Source of the DNA: Mycobacterium sp. DL440
GTDB taxonomy: Bacteria; Actinomycetota; Actinomycetes; Mycobacteriales; Mycobacteriaceae
Assembly (NCBI RefSeq): GCF_011745145.1
Contig: NZ_CP050191.1
Location: 1,019,991 to 1,083,990, forward strand
Direction: 5' to 3'
Length of the DNA: 64,000 nt
The position numbers and the translations under genes were made by a program. Shown here piece after piece: positions 1-9,195 of the stretch; positions within the stretch are counted from its first letter, which is position 1; every line of letters starts with the position of its first letter. Below the pieces are notes generated by a model. The model was not told the origin of the DNA. It did not search any database and saw only the letters and a program-made list of their open reading frames with translations.

Positions 1-2692
1 GATCCTGCGCCAGGCCCCGGAGCTCGCAGCCTGGCCCCGGTCGCCCGAGTGGACCGGGGCCGGTGAGGTGCACATCCCAGGGACGTTTGCGGCCCAGGCT
101 GCCGCACCGGACCGTGAACGCTCGGTCCCCGTCGGACGTGATCGCGAATTAAATGCCGCCGCAGACCTTCTCGCCGAGGTGCGGGCGGGACAGACCCGCT
201 GGCTCGTCCTTTCCGGACCGCCGGGGATCGGCAAGACCCGCCTGGCCGAAGAGATCGATGACCGTCTCGGTGGCGAGGCCGTCTGGGTGTCCTGTCCCGA
301 CGAGCAGACCACTCCGCCGTGGTGGCCCATGCGGCAGCTGGTTCGCGGTTTGGGCGGTGACCCTGACGAGGCGCTGGAGGTGCCCGTCGATGCCGATCCG
401 GATACCGCGCGGTTCGGCGTCTACGAGCGGGTGCAGATGTTGTTGGAGTCGGCGCGCCGGCCGCTCATGGTCGTGATCGATGATGTGCAGTGGGCGGATT
501 CGGCGTCGGCAGCCTGTCTGGCCTATATCGCCGGTGCGTTGTGGGGCCACCCGGTCGCGGTAGTTCTCACGGTCCGCGACGGTGAACACATCACTGATGT
601 TGCGCGGCTGCTGGCGGCGGTGGCTCGCGGTGAGGGCAATCGTCATCTGAGCATCCCCGCTCTGTCTTCCAAAGATGTTGCGGTCCTGGCCAATCAGATC
701 GCCGATGATGTGGTCGACGATACCGAGGCCGGGGTGCTGGCCGAACGTACCGGTGGAAACCCGTTCTTCGTTTCCGAGTACGCCCGGTTACCCCGCGCGG
801 AGCGCGACGAGATACCGCTCGCGGTGAAATCGGTGTTGGAACGCCGGCTCGCCGGGCTGGCGCCCGAGGTCGTGAGCGTGATGCGGATTGCCGCGGTGGT
901 GGGAGACACCATCGACGCTGATGCGTTGGCTGTGCTGGCGCGGGTGGCGGGCCTGGACTTCGACAGTCTCGCCGACCGTCTCGATGCGGCGGCCGATGAA
1001 CGGATCGTGGTGAGTGCGCATGCCGGTGACGGATATGCGTTCGCCCATGGACTGTTGCGTGAGCACCTGGTTTCCGGCCTGCCGGCGCTGCGGCGTCAAC
1101 GTCTGCACCTGCAGGTGGCGGAGGCGTTGGCGGACAGCGCCTCCGAGGAAGCGGTGACCAGGCGGGCCCAGCATCTGGTGGCCGCTCAACCGTTGGCCGA
1201 TCCGCAAGCGGTGGTTGCTGCCTGCCGGTTGGCCGCCGAGCAGGCTACCCAGAGGTGGAGTTCGGATATCGCCGCGCGGTGGTGGCAGGCGGCGCTCGAC
1301 GCCTACGACCGGTTACCGGCGTCGGCGCGCAATGACGCCGACCGCGACGAGTTGACGGTGGCCATGCTCGACGCGCATTCGCGTGCGGGCCGGGGGCGTC
1401 TGGTACTCGATGCGGTCAAGCGGAATCTGGCCGAAGCGCTGCGCACTGAGCGGGCCGACACTGCCGGGCGGGTGGCCAGTGCGCTCCTGCGCGCCAGCGG
1501 GGGTTGGCCGTGGCTGGCTCCGGGGCATGACCCGGGTCCGTTGCTGGCCTTGTTGGAGAAGGCGGCGGCAATGTCGACGGCGTATCCGGCGGCCGAGGCG
1601 CGGGTCCTGGCAGCATTGGCAGTGGGCCGCTGCTACCACCCGGATCCCGCGGTTGTCGCCGGGCATCTCGACCGGGCCGACCAGTTGGCCGAGAGCACGG
1701 GCGATCCCGACGTCATCGCCGATACTTTGATGGCCCGCCTCATCGGCTACTCGGGTGTCGCCGAGTTCAGCGCCGCGACGTTCGACTGGATCGATCGCCT
1801 GAATTCTTTGCACCACAGCAGATCCCGTGAAGACACGGTGATCGCCCACTCGGTCGCGACGATGGCGGCGATGAATCTCGGTGACATCGACCTGACCGAG
1901 CGGCACCTGCGCGCCGGAATGGCGGGCAGCGAGGAACTCCAGCTTCCCGTGCTGCGCGCCCAATTGCGCTGGATGGAATCGGTGTTGGCGATCTGGCGAG
2001 GTGACTTCGCCGAGGCGGGCCGTCACCATGCGATCGCGGCGCGCGTGCACGAGCAGACCGAACTCTACGGGGCCGGAAGCGGTCTGCTGGCCGAGGTGAC
2101 CCTGCTGCGGGAGACCGGTGGGCCAGTCGGGGCGGGCCTTACCTTCGCACAGTTTGACGATGGTTCCGGCGGGCGGGGGATGGAGGCGCTGGTGCACACC
2201 GCGCTGCTCACCGCCGTCGAGGGTTCACCTGCCGATGCGGTTGCCCGGCTCGATGATTGGCGTGCGGACGCGGGCCGTGGACAAGTGTGGACCGGTCTGG
2301 GGCAGGCTGCCTGGATGGCGCACCTGGCTGTCGACTACGGGTTGGACGAGTATGCGGGCGACCTGCTGGCGGCGCTGGAACCGTTCAGGGACCGCGTCGC
2401 GATGATCGGGCAGGTAGGGCACGCGGGGCCGGTGGCGCTGGCGACCGCCCGACTGCACGCGCTACGGGGCGATCACCGGCGGGCGCTGGTCGATCTGGCC
2501 CGGGCCGAGGACATCGCGGACCGCACCGGGGCCAAGCCCACTCAGCTGTGGTGTGCGCTGTTGCGGTGTCAACTCGACCCCGAACTCGACGGGCACGGCT
2601 CGGCGCGGCGTGAGACAGCGCGCAGGCTGGCTGCCGAGGCTGAGGCGCTGGGCATGGTCGGACTGGCGGCCCGCGCGCTGACGCTCGCGTGA
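1..2692 (+). CDS. SARP/AfsR-type transcriptional regulator with AAA ATPase domain (5' end outside the window)
   Basis: The reading frame is open from the first base. The residues before the first in-window GTG (position 68) read ILRQAPEL, which matches the end of a bacterial transcriptional activator (BTAD) domain, so the true start and probably a winged-helix DNA-binding domain lie upstream. Counting from that GTG, a Walker A motif (GPPGIGKT) is at about residues 50-57 and a Walker B (VVIDDVQW) near 133-140. A long TPR-like helical region follows to the end. There is no C-terminal LuxR helix-turn-helix, unlike MalT/LAL regulators, which fits an N-terminal DNA-binding end. Such proteins are ATP-dependent activators of nearby genes. 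The target is unknown; the FAD oxidase 115 nt downstream is one candidate. Confidence 0.75.
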   Translation, partial: ILRQAPELAAWPRSPEWTGAGEVHIPGTFAAQAAAPDRERSVPVGRDRELNAAADLLAEVRAGQTRWLVLSGPPGIGKTRLAEEIDDRLGGEAVWVSCPDEQTTPPWWPMRQLVRGLGGDPDEALEVPVDADPDTARFGVYERVQMLLESARRPLMVVIDDVQWADSASAACLAYIAGALWGHPVAVVLTVRDGEHITDVARLLAAVARGEGNRHLSIPALSSKDVAVLANQIADDVVDDTEAGVLAERTGGNPFFVSEYARLPRAERDEIPLAVKSVLERRLAGLAPEVVSVMRIAAVVGDTIDADALAVLARVAGLDFDSLADRLDAAADERIVVSAHAGDGYAFAHGLLREHLVSGLPALRRQRLHLQVAEALADSASEEAVTRRAQHLVAAQPLADPQAVVAACRLAAEQATQRWSSDIAARWWQAALDAYDRLPASARNDADRDELTVAMLDAHSRAGRGRLVLDAVKRNLAEALRTERADTAGRVASALLRASGGWPWLAPGHDPGPLLALLEKAAAMSTAYPAAEARVLAALAVGRCYHPDPAVVAGHLDRADQLAESTGDPDVIADTLMARLIGYSGVAEFSAATFDWIDRLNSLHHSRSREDTVIAHSVATMAAMNLGDIDLTERHLRAGMAGSEELQLPVLRAQLRWMESVLAIWRGDFAEAGRHHAIAARVHEQTELYGAGSGLLAEVTLLRETGGPVGAGLTFAQFDDGSGGRGMEALVHTALLTAVEGSPADAVARLDDWRADAGRGQVWTGLGQAAWMAHLAVDYGLDEYAGDLLAALEPFRDRVAMIGQVGHAGPVALATARLHALRGDHRRALVDLARAEDIADRTGAKPTQLWCALLRCQLDPELDGHGSARRETARRLAAEAEALGMVGLAARALTLA

Positions 2693-2807
2693 CCGGGGGC
2701 TTCTCGCGTTCTTGAGCTGCCAGCCAAGTGAACGCCAAGCGGTTGCGGTGATGCTGGGCGCCGACATTTCGCCCGGATGACTGGGATGCATTTCTGAGAG
2801 GACCCCG

Positions 2808-4229
2808 ATGACCCTGACCGAACTTCCGCACGACGGCTTGGACGACGCGCTGGAGGGCCTCCGTGCCCACGTCGCCGCGCCCGTCGCGTTGCCGGGCGAG
2901 GCCGGCTATGAGCGGGCGACCCCGTGGAATTTGGCGGCCACCGTGGAGCCCGCCGCAGTGGTGTTGGCGACCTCGGCCTACGACATCGCCAACACCGTGC
3001 GGTTCGCCTCCGCTCGCGGATTCCGGGTGGCCGTTCAGGCCACCGGTCACGGCGCCACGGCCGTCGCCCCCGACACGATCCTTGTGCTGACCTCTGGCAT
3101 GACCGGTTGCATCGTGGACCCGGTGACCCGCACCGCGCGGGTGGCGGCCGGAGCCACCTGGCAGCACGTGCTCGATGCGGCGACCCCGCACAGCCTGGCC
3201 GGAGTCTGCGGATCCGCGCCGGGAGTCGGCGTGGTGGGTTTCCTCACCGGCGGTGGGATCGGACCGTTGGTGCGCACCGTCGGCTTGTCTTCGGACTATG
3301 TCCGGTCCTTCGAACTGGTCACCGGGATGGGGGAGTTCCTGCGTGCCTCGCCGGAGGAGAACGCCGAGTTGTTCTGGGGTTTGCGTGGCGGCAAGTCGAC
3401 ATTGGGCATCGTCACCGCCGTCGAGATCGAGCTGCTGCCGATTCCTGAGTTCTACGGCGGTGCAGTGTTTTTCGACGGTGCAGACGCCGCAGTGGTGCTG
3501 CGGGAGTGGGCCAGGTGGTGTGCAGACCTTCCCGAGTCCGTCTCGACATCTATTGCTCTGCAACAGTTGCCGTCGCTGCCCGGAGTTCCCGAGCCGTTGG
3601 CCGGACGGTTCACGGTGGCGGTGCGGTATGCCGCCGCGCATGTGAGGAGCGCAGACGGTCCCGCCGGCGACTTCGCCAGGGCCGAACGGCTACTGGCGCC
3701 GATGCGTGCGGTCGCGACCCCGGTGCTCGACACCGTCTCGGTCTTGCCGTACGCGGCAATCGGGGCGGTGCACGCCGATCCGGTCGATCCGATGCCGACC
3801 TACGAACACCACACGTTGTTGCGGGAATTGACTCCTGAGACGGTCGAGGTGCTGTTGAGCGCGGCCGGACCGGAATCGGGTTCGGTGCAGGCGGTCGTCG
3901 AACTCCGGATGCTCGGGGGCGCCTTGGCGCGTGAGGGACGCCATCGCAGCGCGTTCTGCCATCGCGACGCGGCGTTTGCGGTGAGCACCATCGGGGTCTT
4001 GGCTCCGCCGACCGCCGATGCCGTGGTCCCGCAGGCCGGCGCGCTCATCGTGGCGCTGTCGCAATGGTCGACCGGCGGCCAGATCGCCAATTTTGCTCCC
4101 TCTGATGACGCGGGGCGGGCCGTCCGGGTCTACGACGAGGACACCCGGCACTGGCTGGCGGCGCTGGCCGAACGGCATGATCCGGCCGGGGTGTTCCGGT
4201 GCGGTCATGTGGTCCGTTTCGTGGGCTGA
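2808..4229 (+). CDS. FAD-linked oxidase, berberine bridge enzyme-like
   Basis: A 473-residue protein with an N-terminal PCMH-type FAD-binding domain (about residues 45-215) and a C-terminal berberine-bridge (BBE) segment ending in the FRCGHVV region. His81 in ATGHGA sits where this family attaches FAD through an 8-alpha-histidyl bond. Cys134 in GVCGSAPGVG is close to the position of the second, cysteinyl FAD link of bicovalent members, but the spacing is two residues longer, so bicovalency is uncertain. These enzymes oxidise alcohols, sugars or alkaloid-like substrates with O2; the substrate here is unknown. The ATG at 2808 is preceded by GAGAGGA. No signal peptide is seen, so it is probably cytoplasmic. 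It follows the SARP regulator on the same strand and ends in its own hairpin terminator. Confidence 0.85.
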   Translation: MTLTELPHDGLDDALEGLRAHVAAPVALPGEAGYERATPWNLAATVEPAAVVLATSAYDIANTVRFASARGFRVAVQATGHGATAVAPDTILVLTSGMTGCIVDPVTRTARVAAGATWQHVLDAATPHSLAGVCGSAPGVGVVGFLTGGGIGPLVRTVGLSSDYVRSFELVTGMGEFLRASPEENAELFWGLRGGKSTLGIVTAVEIELLPIPEFYGGAVFFDGADAAVVLREWARWCADLPESVSTSIALQQLPSLPGVPEPLAGRFTVAVRYAAAHVRSADGPAGDFARAERLLAPMRAVATPVLDTVSVLPYAAIGAVHADPVDPMPTYEHHTLLRELTPETVEVLLSAAGPESGSVQAVVELRMLGGALAREGRHRSAFCHRDAAFAVSTIGVLAPPTADAVVPQAGALIVALSQWSTGGQIANFAPSDDAGRAVRVYDEDTRHWLAALAERHDPAGVFRCGHVVRFVG

Positions 4230-4234
4230 CCTTC

Positions 4235-4259
4235 GGCGGTTTTCGGGCCGAAAACCGCC
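4235..4259 (+). terminator. Hairpin terminator after the FAD oxidase
   Basis: Perfect inverted repeat: GGCGGTTTTC, a GGGCC loop, then GAAAACCGCC, starting 6 nt after the stop codon. It has no T tract, as is common for mycobacterial terminators. It also separates the oxidase from the tRNA promoter. Confidence 0.7.
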
Positions 4260-4273
4260 TCTGAGCACTCGAT

Positions 4274-4303
4274 TTGGAGCTCTGGTTAAGACCCCGGTAA
4301 TCT
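4274..4303 (+). promoter_or_regulatory. Putative SigA promoter of the initiator tRNA gene
   Basis: TTGGAG (4274-4279) and TAATCT (4298-4303) are separated by 18 nt. The -10 box ends 11 nt before the tRNA 5' end, which allows a start a few bases upstream of the mature tRNA. The position agrees with an autonomous tRNA promoter; the assignment rests on consensus only. Confidence 0.45.
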
Positions 4304-4314
4304 TGTATTTGCAA

Positions 4315-4391
4315 CGCGGGGTGGAGCAGCTCGGTAGCTCGCTGGGCTCATAACCCAGAGGTCGCAGGTTCGAATCCTGTCCCCGCTACCA
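4315..4391 (+). tRNA. Initiator tRNA-fMet (CAT anticodon)
   Basis: A 77-nt cloverleaf with encoded 3' CCA. The anticodon stem-loop is CTGGG-CTCATAA-CCCAG, giving the three consecutive G:C pairs that mark bacterial initiator tRNAs. The acceptor stem is CGCGGGG against CCCCGCT, leaving position 1 unpaired with position 72 (C:U), the other initiator hallmark that blocks EF-Tu binding and allows formylation. The T arm GCAGG-TTCGAAT-CCTGT is canonical. It is therefore the initiator rather than an elongator tRNA-Met. Confidence 0.97.
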
Positions 4392-4395
4392 GTGA

Positions 4396-4430
4396 GAATG
4401 GCCCTCGGAGATGATCTCCGGGGGCCATTC
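4396..4430 (+). terminator. Terminator of the tRNA-fMet gene
   Basis: Starts 4 nt after the CCA end. A 16-bp stem (4396-4411 with 4415-4430, one G:T pair) closes a 3-nt loop. The tail is TCTATC rather than poly-T. It also lies ahead of the convergent lipoprotein gene and may stop transcription from both sides. Confidence 0.7.
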
Positions 4431-4451
4431 TCTATCAAGTGGCACGACCCG

Positions 4452-5228
4452 CTACATCGTCAATGTCTCCCGCATTCCCGGCGCGAGCACTCCGGCGATC
4501 GCGTCCCAGTCCACTGTGACCGGGTAGTAGTCGCCGAGCACGTGTGCCACCGGAAGGTAGATGACAAGGCCGTCGTCGTCGGGCACCCAGTTGGCAAGCT
4601 GATCGGCGACCGGCTCTGGCGCGGCCTGGTTGGCCAGCTTCTCGTCTCCGGCGATCTCGGCTTTGATGCCGTCGACAAGGGCGGACAGACCGGCGGTCTG
4701 GTCGGTGAACAGGTCGGTGATCATGATCGGCTCGGCGGTGCGCGCGTTGATCACCGTCGTCGACACCGCGTTGAAGGGATGCGCTGCGTGGTCGACGAAG
4801 ATGTTGACAAGGAGCACGCCGGCCACCGCGCCGGTGCCGATGTGGGACACCTCGCTACGGTCGTCCTCACCAAGGACCGCGGGCGCGATCGTGACCGGGG
4901 CGTTGCCCTCGCTGGGCTTGAGGCAGTCGCCGAGGGCCGCGCGCATCCCGGTGTTGAATCTGTCACGCACCGCGGTGTTTCCGCCGCGCAGCTGCGGGAG
5001 ATCCACCTGATAGGTGACGGTTCCTTCAGTGCCCTTGACGGGTTCGATGAAACCCTTGAACGGTGCCGCGTTTGCGGTTCCTGACGCGCTCGTGGTGGTC
5101 GATGGCACCGGGTCGGCGGAGGTTCCTGGGCCACCCGGACCGCTTGGATTGCAGGCCGTCGCGGTGCTGATCACCGAGGTGACGGCCAGCACCGACGCCA
5201 ACCTGCGTATCACCGTTGACTCACTCAT
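4452..5228 (-). CDS. Putative secreted lipoprotein, DUF3298/MPT64-like
   Basis: A 258-residue protein with a basic n-region, a hydrophobic stretch and a lipobox-like STATAC, making Cys26 the likely lipidated residue after signal peptidase II cleavage. A low-complexity Pro/Ser/Thr/Gly linker follows to about residue 50. The rest resembles the DUF3298 fold seen in RsiV-type proteins and the mycobacterial antigen MPT64: an HAAHPF motif, then a region like ITDLF, then a C-terminal strand-rich segment with AIAGVLAPGM. The function is unknown and the location is probably the outer face of the cell envelope. It converges on the tRNA terminator and lies 34 nt downstream of the AtoE-like gene on the same strand. 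Confidence 0.65.
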   Translation of the reverse strand: MSESTVIRRLASVLAVTSVISTATACNPSGPGGPGTSADPVPSTTTSASGTANAAPFKGFIEPVKGTEGTVTYQVDLPQLRGGNTAVRDRFNTGMRAALGDCLKPSEGNAPVTIAPAVLGEDDRSEVSHIGTGAVAGVLLVNIFVDHAAHPFNAVSTTVINARTAEPIMITDLFTDQTAGLSALVDGIKAEIAGDEKLANQAAPEPVADQLANWVPDDDGLVIYLPVAHVLGDYYPVTVDWDAIAGVLAPGMRETLTM

Positions 5229-5262
5229 TTTTCGACCCTAGCCGGGTGCAGTGGCGACCGCG

Positions 5263-6699
5263 TCAAATCACGTGGGGCGCGATGAGCGTGGTGGCACCCA
5301 ACACCAAGACTCCGATCAAGAACGCGACGACGGTAAAGCCCATCACCTGACGGACATTGAGTTTCGCGATCGCCAGCAGGGGCAGTAACCAGAACGGCTG
5401 GATCATGTTCGCGACCCCCTCGCCGACGGCGACCGCCATGGAGATCAACCCCAGATACGCCGGCGAGCCCTGACCGATCGCCAGCGCCGAGTCCACCGCG
5501 ATCGGGCCCTGTACTGCCCAGTGCCCACCGCCCGAGGGCACGAACAGGCTGATGATCAACGAGCCGATGAAGGTCAAGAACGGCAGCGTATGTTGCGTCG
5601 CACCGCTCACGACCGCCTCGGCCAGTAGCGTCTGCAGCGGCTTGGCCCCCTCGCTCGCGTGATAACCCAGCAAGCCGACCAGACCGCCGTAGAGCGGATA
5701 TTGCAGGAGCAGCGGACCGGACACCTTGGCGGCGCCGGTGAATGCCCGGATGAACCGGATCGGCGTGCGGTGCAGCAAGGCACTCGTGATCGTGAACAAC
5801 ATGATCATCGACGAGATGTTCAGCGCGAAGTCGCTGAGGACGAAATAGGCCATGCCCGCGGCGAATACGAGGACATTGAGGATCCAGAGGTCCTCCAGCC
5901 ATTCGGCGAACGTTCGCTTGCCCTCCGCCGGTGCTTCCGTCTTCTCCTCGTCTTCGAACACCGCGGGATCGGGGGCAAGGCTCTGCGCGGGCTCCATGCG
6001 CCAGATCGCGAGCGCGAGCAGGCACAGCACGACGATCACCGACAGCCAGCTGTAGGGCTGGAAGATCGTCAGGCTGAGCGGCACGCTGATGTCAGTGATC
6101 TTGTGAATCACGTTGATCGGGCTGCTGGGATCGGTGTTCGCCAGCGCGATCGACGATGACAGTCCCTGTGTCCAGACGATGAAGCCCATGAACGCGGCCG
6201 CGATCAGGTAGCCGAAATGCGCGTCGGTGAAGCGCTTCGCGACCTGGCGGGCGACCAACGCACCGGCAACCAGCCCGAGTCCCCAGTTCAGCAGAGACAG
6301 GACAGCACTCACACCGAAACAGAGCAGGGCGCCCTGGATTTGGTTGCGTGGCTTGCCGGCGATGTGGACGATGGCCCGCTTGAGGACCGGCGCTTCGGCC
6401 AGCGTGTAGCCGGTCACGAGGATCAGGACCATCTGGAAGGCGAACGTGAAGATGTTCTGCGATCCCCAGACACCGCCGTACCACGCCTGGAGCATGCCGC
6501 TGGGTGAGGCGCCTTTCACCAAGAGGGCGACCAGGCCGGCGACGATGAGGGTGAGGATGACCGCGAACAGATACGGGTCGGGCATCAGGCGTTCGACGTA
6601 CCGGACGCACAGTGCGGTGAGGGACTGCATGACGCCACTGCGCCTGGGCTCGGCCTCCGGCACCGTACTCGTGCCCTTCGGGTCCTCGCTCGTGGTCAT
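5263..6699 (-). CDS. AtoE-type short-chain fatty acid transporter
   Basis: A 478-residue polytopic membrane protein of the SCFA_trans (AtoE) family, which imports acetoacetate or short-chain fatty acids. Family-typical stretches include PDPYLFAV near the N-terminus, NWGLGLVAGA, FVPSGGGHWAVQGP and EGVANMIQPFW, with about 10-12 hydrophobic helices. The ATG at 6699 was chosen because it follows GAAGGTGG at the right distance; a longer in-frame start at 6816 would add 39 residues that do not look like this family. It is divergent from a DHA2 exporter with 207 nt between them. A cytoplasmic acidic insert (EDEEKTEAPAEGK) lies mid-protein. The family is uncommon in mycobacteria. Confidence 0.88.
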   Translation of the reverse strand: MTTSEDPKGTSTVPEAEPRRSGVMQSLTALCVRYVERLMPDPYLFAVILTLIVAGLVALLVKGASPSGMLQAWYGGVWGSQNIFTFAFQMVLILVTGYTLAEAPVLKRAIVHIAGKPRNQIQGALLCFGVSAVLSLLNWGLGLVAGALVARQVAKRFTDAHFGYLIAAAFMGFIVWTQGLSSSIALANTDPSSPINVIHKITDISVPLSLTIFQPYSWLSVIVVLCLLALAIWRMEPAQSLAPDPAVFEDEEKTEAPAEGKRTFAEWLEDLWILNVLVFAAGMAYFVLSDFALNISSMIMLFTITSALLHRTPIRFIRAFTGAAKVSGPLLLQYPLYGGLVGLLGYHASEGAKPLQTLLAEAVVSGATQHTLPFLTFIGSLIISLFVPSGGGHWAVQGPIAVDSALAIGQGSPAYLGLISMAVAVGEGVANMIQPFWLLPLLAIAKLNVRQVMGFTVVAFLIGVLVLGATTLIAPHVI

Positions 6700-6906
6700 C
6701 GATCCACCTTCGCCGTTTTTTGGCGCGCAACCGGCTCCGCCATCGACCGCCTTCAGTGCGGGTTCGGCACGGACTTTAGCGTCAGAACAGCCCCGCAGCG
6801 GGCGGGTCGTCATCATTTACGGGAAAACTGGTTTCCCTCAGCGGGGGTGCCCCACTTACCCTGGGTGGCTGCGCAGACCAGGCTCGGGGGAGACAGGGGA
6901 GTGGCA

Positions 6907-8352
6907 ATGACGACGGGCCCGAGCACGGGGGAGATCGCGACGCATCCGCGTGCCCAGTCGAGCGCCAACGTCATCATCGCGCTGCTGGTCGGCTCGGCGT
7001 TCGTGATGATCCTCAACGAGACGATCATGAGCGTCGCGCTGCCGGCCCTGATCGTCGATCTGGACATTTCGGCGAGTACGGCGCAATGGCTGACCAGTGG
7101 CTTCCTGCTGACCATGGCCGTGGTCATCCCGATGTCCGGATCGCTGTTGCAGCGCTACCCGGTGCGCGGCATCTACCTGGCCTCGATGTCGTTGTTCTGC
7201 GCCGGCACGTTGGTGGCCGCACTCGCGCCGGGGTTCGCGGTTCTCATGGCCGGACGGATCGTGCAGGCCTGTGGCACCGCCGTCATGATGCCGCTGCTGA
7301 TGACGACGGTCATGATGTTGATCCCCGCCGACCGGCGTGGGCAGATGATGGGGACCATCTCGATCGTCATCGCGGTCGCTCCGGCGATCGGCCCGACGTT
7401 GTCGGGCTTCATCCTCGGCTCACTCGACTGGCGCTGGATGTTCTGGATCGTGCTGCCGATCGCCTTGGCGGCGCTCGGCGCCGGTCTGGCATGGCTGCGC
7501 GTCGACGATGAGCGGGAGGATCCGACCCCGATCGATCCCGTCTCGGTACCGCTGTCGGCGATTGCGTTCGCAGGCTTGGTGTTCGGGCTCTCGCTCATGG
7601 GGGAGTCCGCTCACACTCAGCAGTCGGTACCCGCGTGGGCGCCGATGGCGATCGGTGCGGTGGCGATGGTGGCGTTCGGTGCGCGGCAGATTCAGTTGCA
7701 GCGACGTGACCGTGCATTCCTGGATCTACGGCCGTTCACCTATCGGCGGTTCTCGGTATCGCTGTGCCTGGTGGTCCTGGGCTTCATGGGTCTGTTCGGC
7801 GCCATCATCATGGTGCCGCTGTATGTGCAGGACGTGCTGAAGCAGAGTGCGTTGGTCGCCGGGTTGGCGACTCTGCCGGGCGGGCTGTTGATGGGGTTGG
7901 CAGGCCCGCTGGTCGGGCGGGCCTATGACCGTCACGGCGCCCGGCCGCTGGTCGTACCTGGATCCGTGATGTTGAGCGTGTCGCTGTGGGGTTTCACGCG
8001 GCTTTCGGCGGCGTCGCCGGTGTGGGAACTGGTTGTCCTGCAGTCGATCATGATGCTGGGCTTGTCGATGATGTTCACCCCGTTGATGACTGACGCACTC
8101 GGAGTCCTGCCTGACCGGTTCTATTCGCATGGCAGTGCCATCCTGACGACGCTGCAGCAGGTGGGTGGCGCGGCGGGAACCGCGTTGTTCGTGACGGTGA
8201 TGACCAAGGCGTCCCACTCGGGTGGGGCCCCGGATCTGCCTGGTGTGCATGCGGCTTTCACGGCCGCCGCGGTGATCAGCGTGCTGGCCGTCATCGGGTC
8301 GCTTTTCACCGCGCCGCGCCCGAGCCCGGCCGGCGGTACGCCGACGCACTAG
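6907..8352 (+). CDS. MFS multidrug exporter, DHA2 (EmrB/QacA) family
   Basis: A 481-residue integral membrane protein with around 14 hydrophobic helices. MFS signatures are visible: motif A-like GSLLQRYPVR between helices 2 and 3, MAGRIVQACGTAVMMPLL, and the motif C antiporter stretch IAVAPAIGPTLSGFI. A second A-like motif, GPLVGRAYDRHGAR, lies in the C-terminal half. DHA2 proteins export drugs by proton antiport; mycobacterial LfrA is a known member of the class, but orthology is not claimed. The ATG at 6907 was preferred to upstream in-frame starts because of the GGGGAG sequence before it; GTG at 6901 is possible. No adjacent repressor gene is visible. The SDR follows after 19 nt. Confidence 0.87.
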   Translation: MTTGPSTGEIATHPRAQSSANVIIALLVGSAFVMILNETIMSVALPALIVDLDISASTAQWLTSGFLLTMAVVIPMSGSLLQRYPVRGIYLASMSLFCAGTLVAALAPGFAVLMAGRIVQACGTAVMMPLLMTTVMMLIPADRRGQMMGTISIVIAVAPAIGPTLSGFILGSLDWRWMFWIVLPIALAALGAGLAWLRVDDEREDPTPIDPVSVPLSAIAFAGLVFGLSLMGESAHTQQSVPAWAPMAIGAVAMVAFGARQIQLQRRDRAFLDLRPFTYRRFSVSLCLVVLGFMGLFGAIIMVPLYVQDVLKQSALVAGLATLPGGLLMGLAGPLVGRAYDRHGARPLVVPGSVMLSVSLWGFTRLSAASPVWELVVLQSIMMLGLSMMFTPLMTDALGVLPDRFYSHGSAILTTLQQVGGAAGTALFVTVMTKASHSGGAPDLPGVHAAFTAAAVISVLAVIGSLFTAPRPSPAGGTPTH

Positions 8353-8371
8353 GTCGGGCACAATCGAACCC

Positions 8372-9109
8372 GTGCAGAAAGTGGTGATCATCACCGGCGC
8401 GGGCAGTGGCATAGGCCGTGCGACGGCGCGGGTCCTGCTGGATGCCGGCCACCGCGTGGTGCTGGCGGGCCGTCGCGCCGAACCACTGGCCGAGGTCGGC
8501 GGCGGGAACCCGAATGCCCGCGTCGTCCCCACTGACGTCACGGATTCAGTCTCGGTGCAGGCGCTGTTCGCCGATGCGGTGTCGACGTTCGGCCGGGTGG
8601 ATGTGTTGTTCAACAATGCCGGCGTGTTCGGACCGTCGGCGTCGATCACCGACCTCGACGACGAGCAGTGGCACGCCACGTGGCGCACGAATGTCGACGG
8701 CGCGGTGTTCTGCGCGCGGGAAGCCGCCCGCGTCATGGCCGCCCAATTGCCCAGGGGTGGGCGAATCATCAACAACGGATCGATCTCGGCGCACCGGCCC
8801 CGCCCCAAAAGCCTGGCCTATACCGTCACCAAACACGCGATGAGCGGGCTGACCGCGTCAATGCTGTTGGACCTGCGCGATATCGACATCTGCATCACCC
8901 AGATCGACATCGGTAATGCTGCCACCGACATGACCGCAGGATTCGGCCACCAGACTCTGCAGGCCGATGGAAGTCTCGCGGCTGAGCCGACTTTCGACGT
9001 CGAGCATGTGGCCCGCGCCGTCGCGCACCTGGTCGATCTACCCCTGGAGGTGTCGGTCCCGTCGCTGACGGTGATGGCGCGGTCCATGCCCTACTTCGGC
9101 CGAGGCTGA
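8372..9109 (+). CDS. Short-chain dehydrogenase/reductase
   Basis: A 245-residue classical SDR. The NAD(P)-binding motif TGAGSGIG is at residues 8-15, the NNAG motif at about 87-90, a Ser in the catalytic NGSIS region near 136, and the YxxxK pair is Tyr150/Lys154. Arg residues after the second beta strand (AGRRAE) suggest NADP preference. The substrate is unknown. It starts with GTG, and a CACAAT box ends 7 nt before it, so leaderless translation is possible. It may be co-transcribed with the DHA2 exporter, and both end at the strong hairpin at 9145-9178. Confidence 0.88.
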   Translation: MQKVVIITGAGSGIGRATARVLLDAGHRVVLAGRRAEPLAEVGGGNPNARVVPTDVTDSVSVQALFADAVSTFGRVDVLFNNAGVFGPSASITDLDDEQWHATWRTNVDGAVFCAREAARVMAAQLPRGGRIINNGSISAHRPRPKSLAYTVTKHAMSGLTASMLLDLRDIDICITQIDIGNAATDMTAGFGHQTLQADGSLAAEPTFDVEHVARAVAHLVDLPLEVSVPSLTVMARSMPYFGRG

Positions 9110-9144
9110 CCGGCCGGCCGGGTCAAGATCTACCGGTGAAAACA

Positions 9145-9178
9145 ACAGAGCCGGAGGCCTTGGGGCCACCGGCTCTGT
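9145..9178. terminator. Bidirectional hairpin terminator
   Basis: ACAGAGCCGGAGGCC and GGCCACCGGCTCTGT form a 15-bp stem with one mismatch and a 4-nt TTGG loop. It lies between the convergent SDR gene and the small basic protein gene, so it can serve both. Confidence 0.8.
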
Positions 9179-9195
9179 ACAGGGGAATCGTCGTC

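Noticed and set aside
2756..2775. Weak GGGCG...CGCCC hairpin between the SARP regulator and the FAD oxidase
   Set aside because: Only a 5-bp stem with a long loop; not distinguishable from chance in GC-rich DNA.
2385..3641. 418-residue open frame on the minus strand
   Set aside because: Spans the end of the SARP gene, the spacer and the FAD oxidase start in antisense; low-complexity Arg/Gly/Gln composition.
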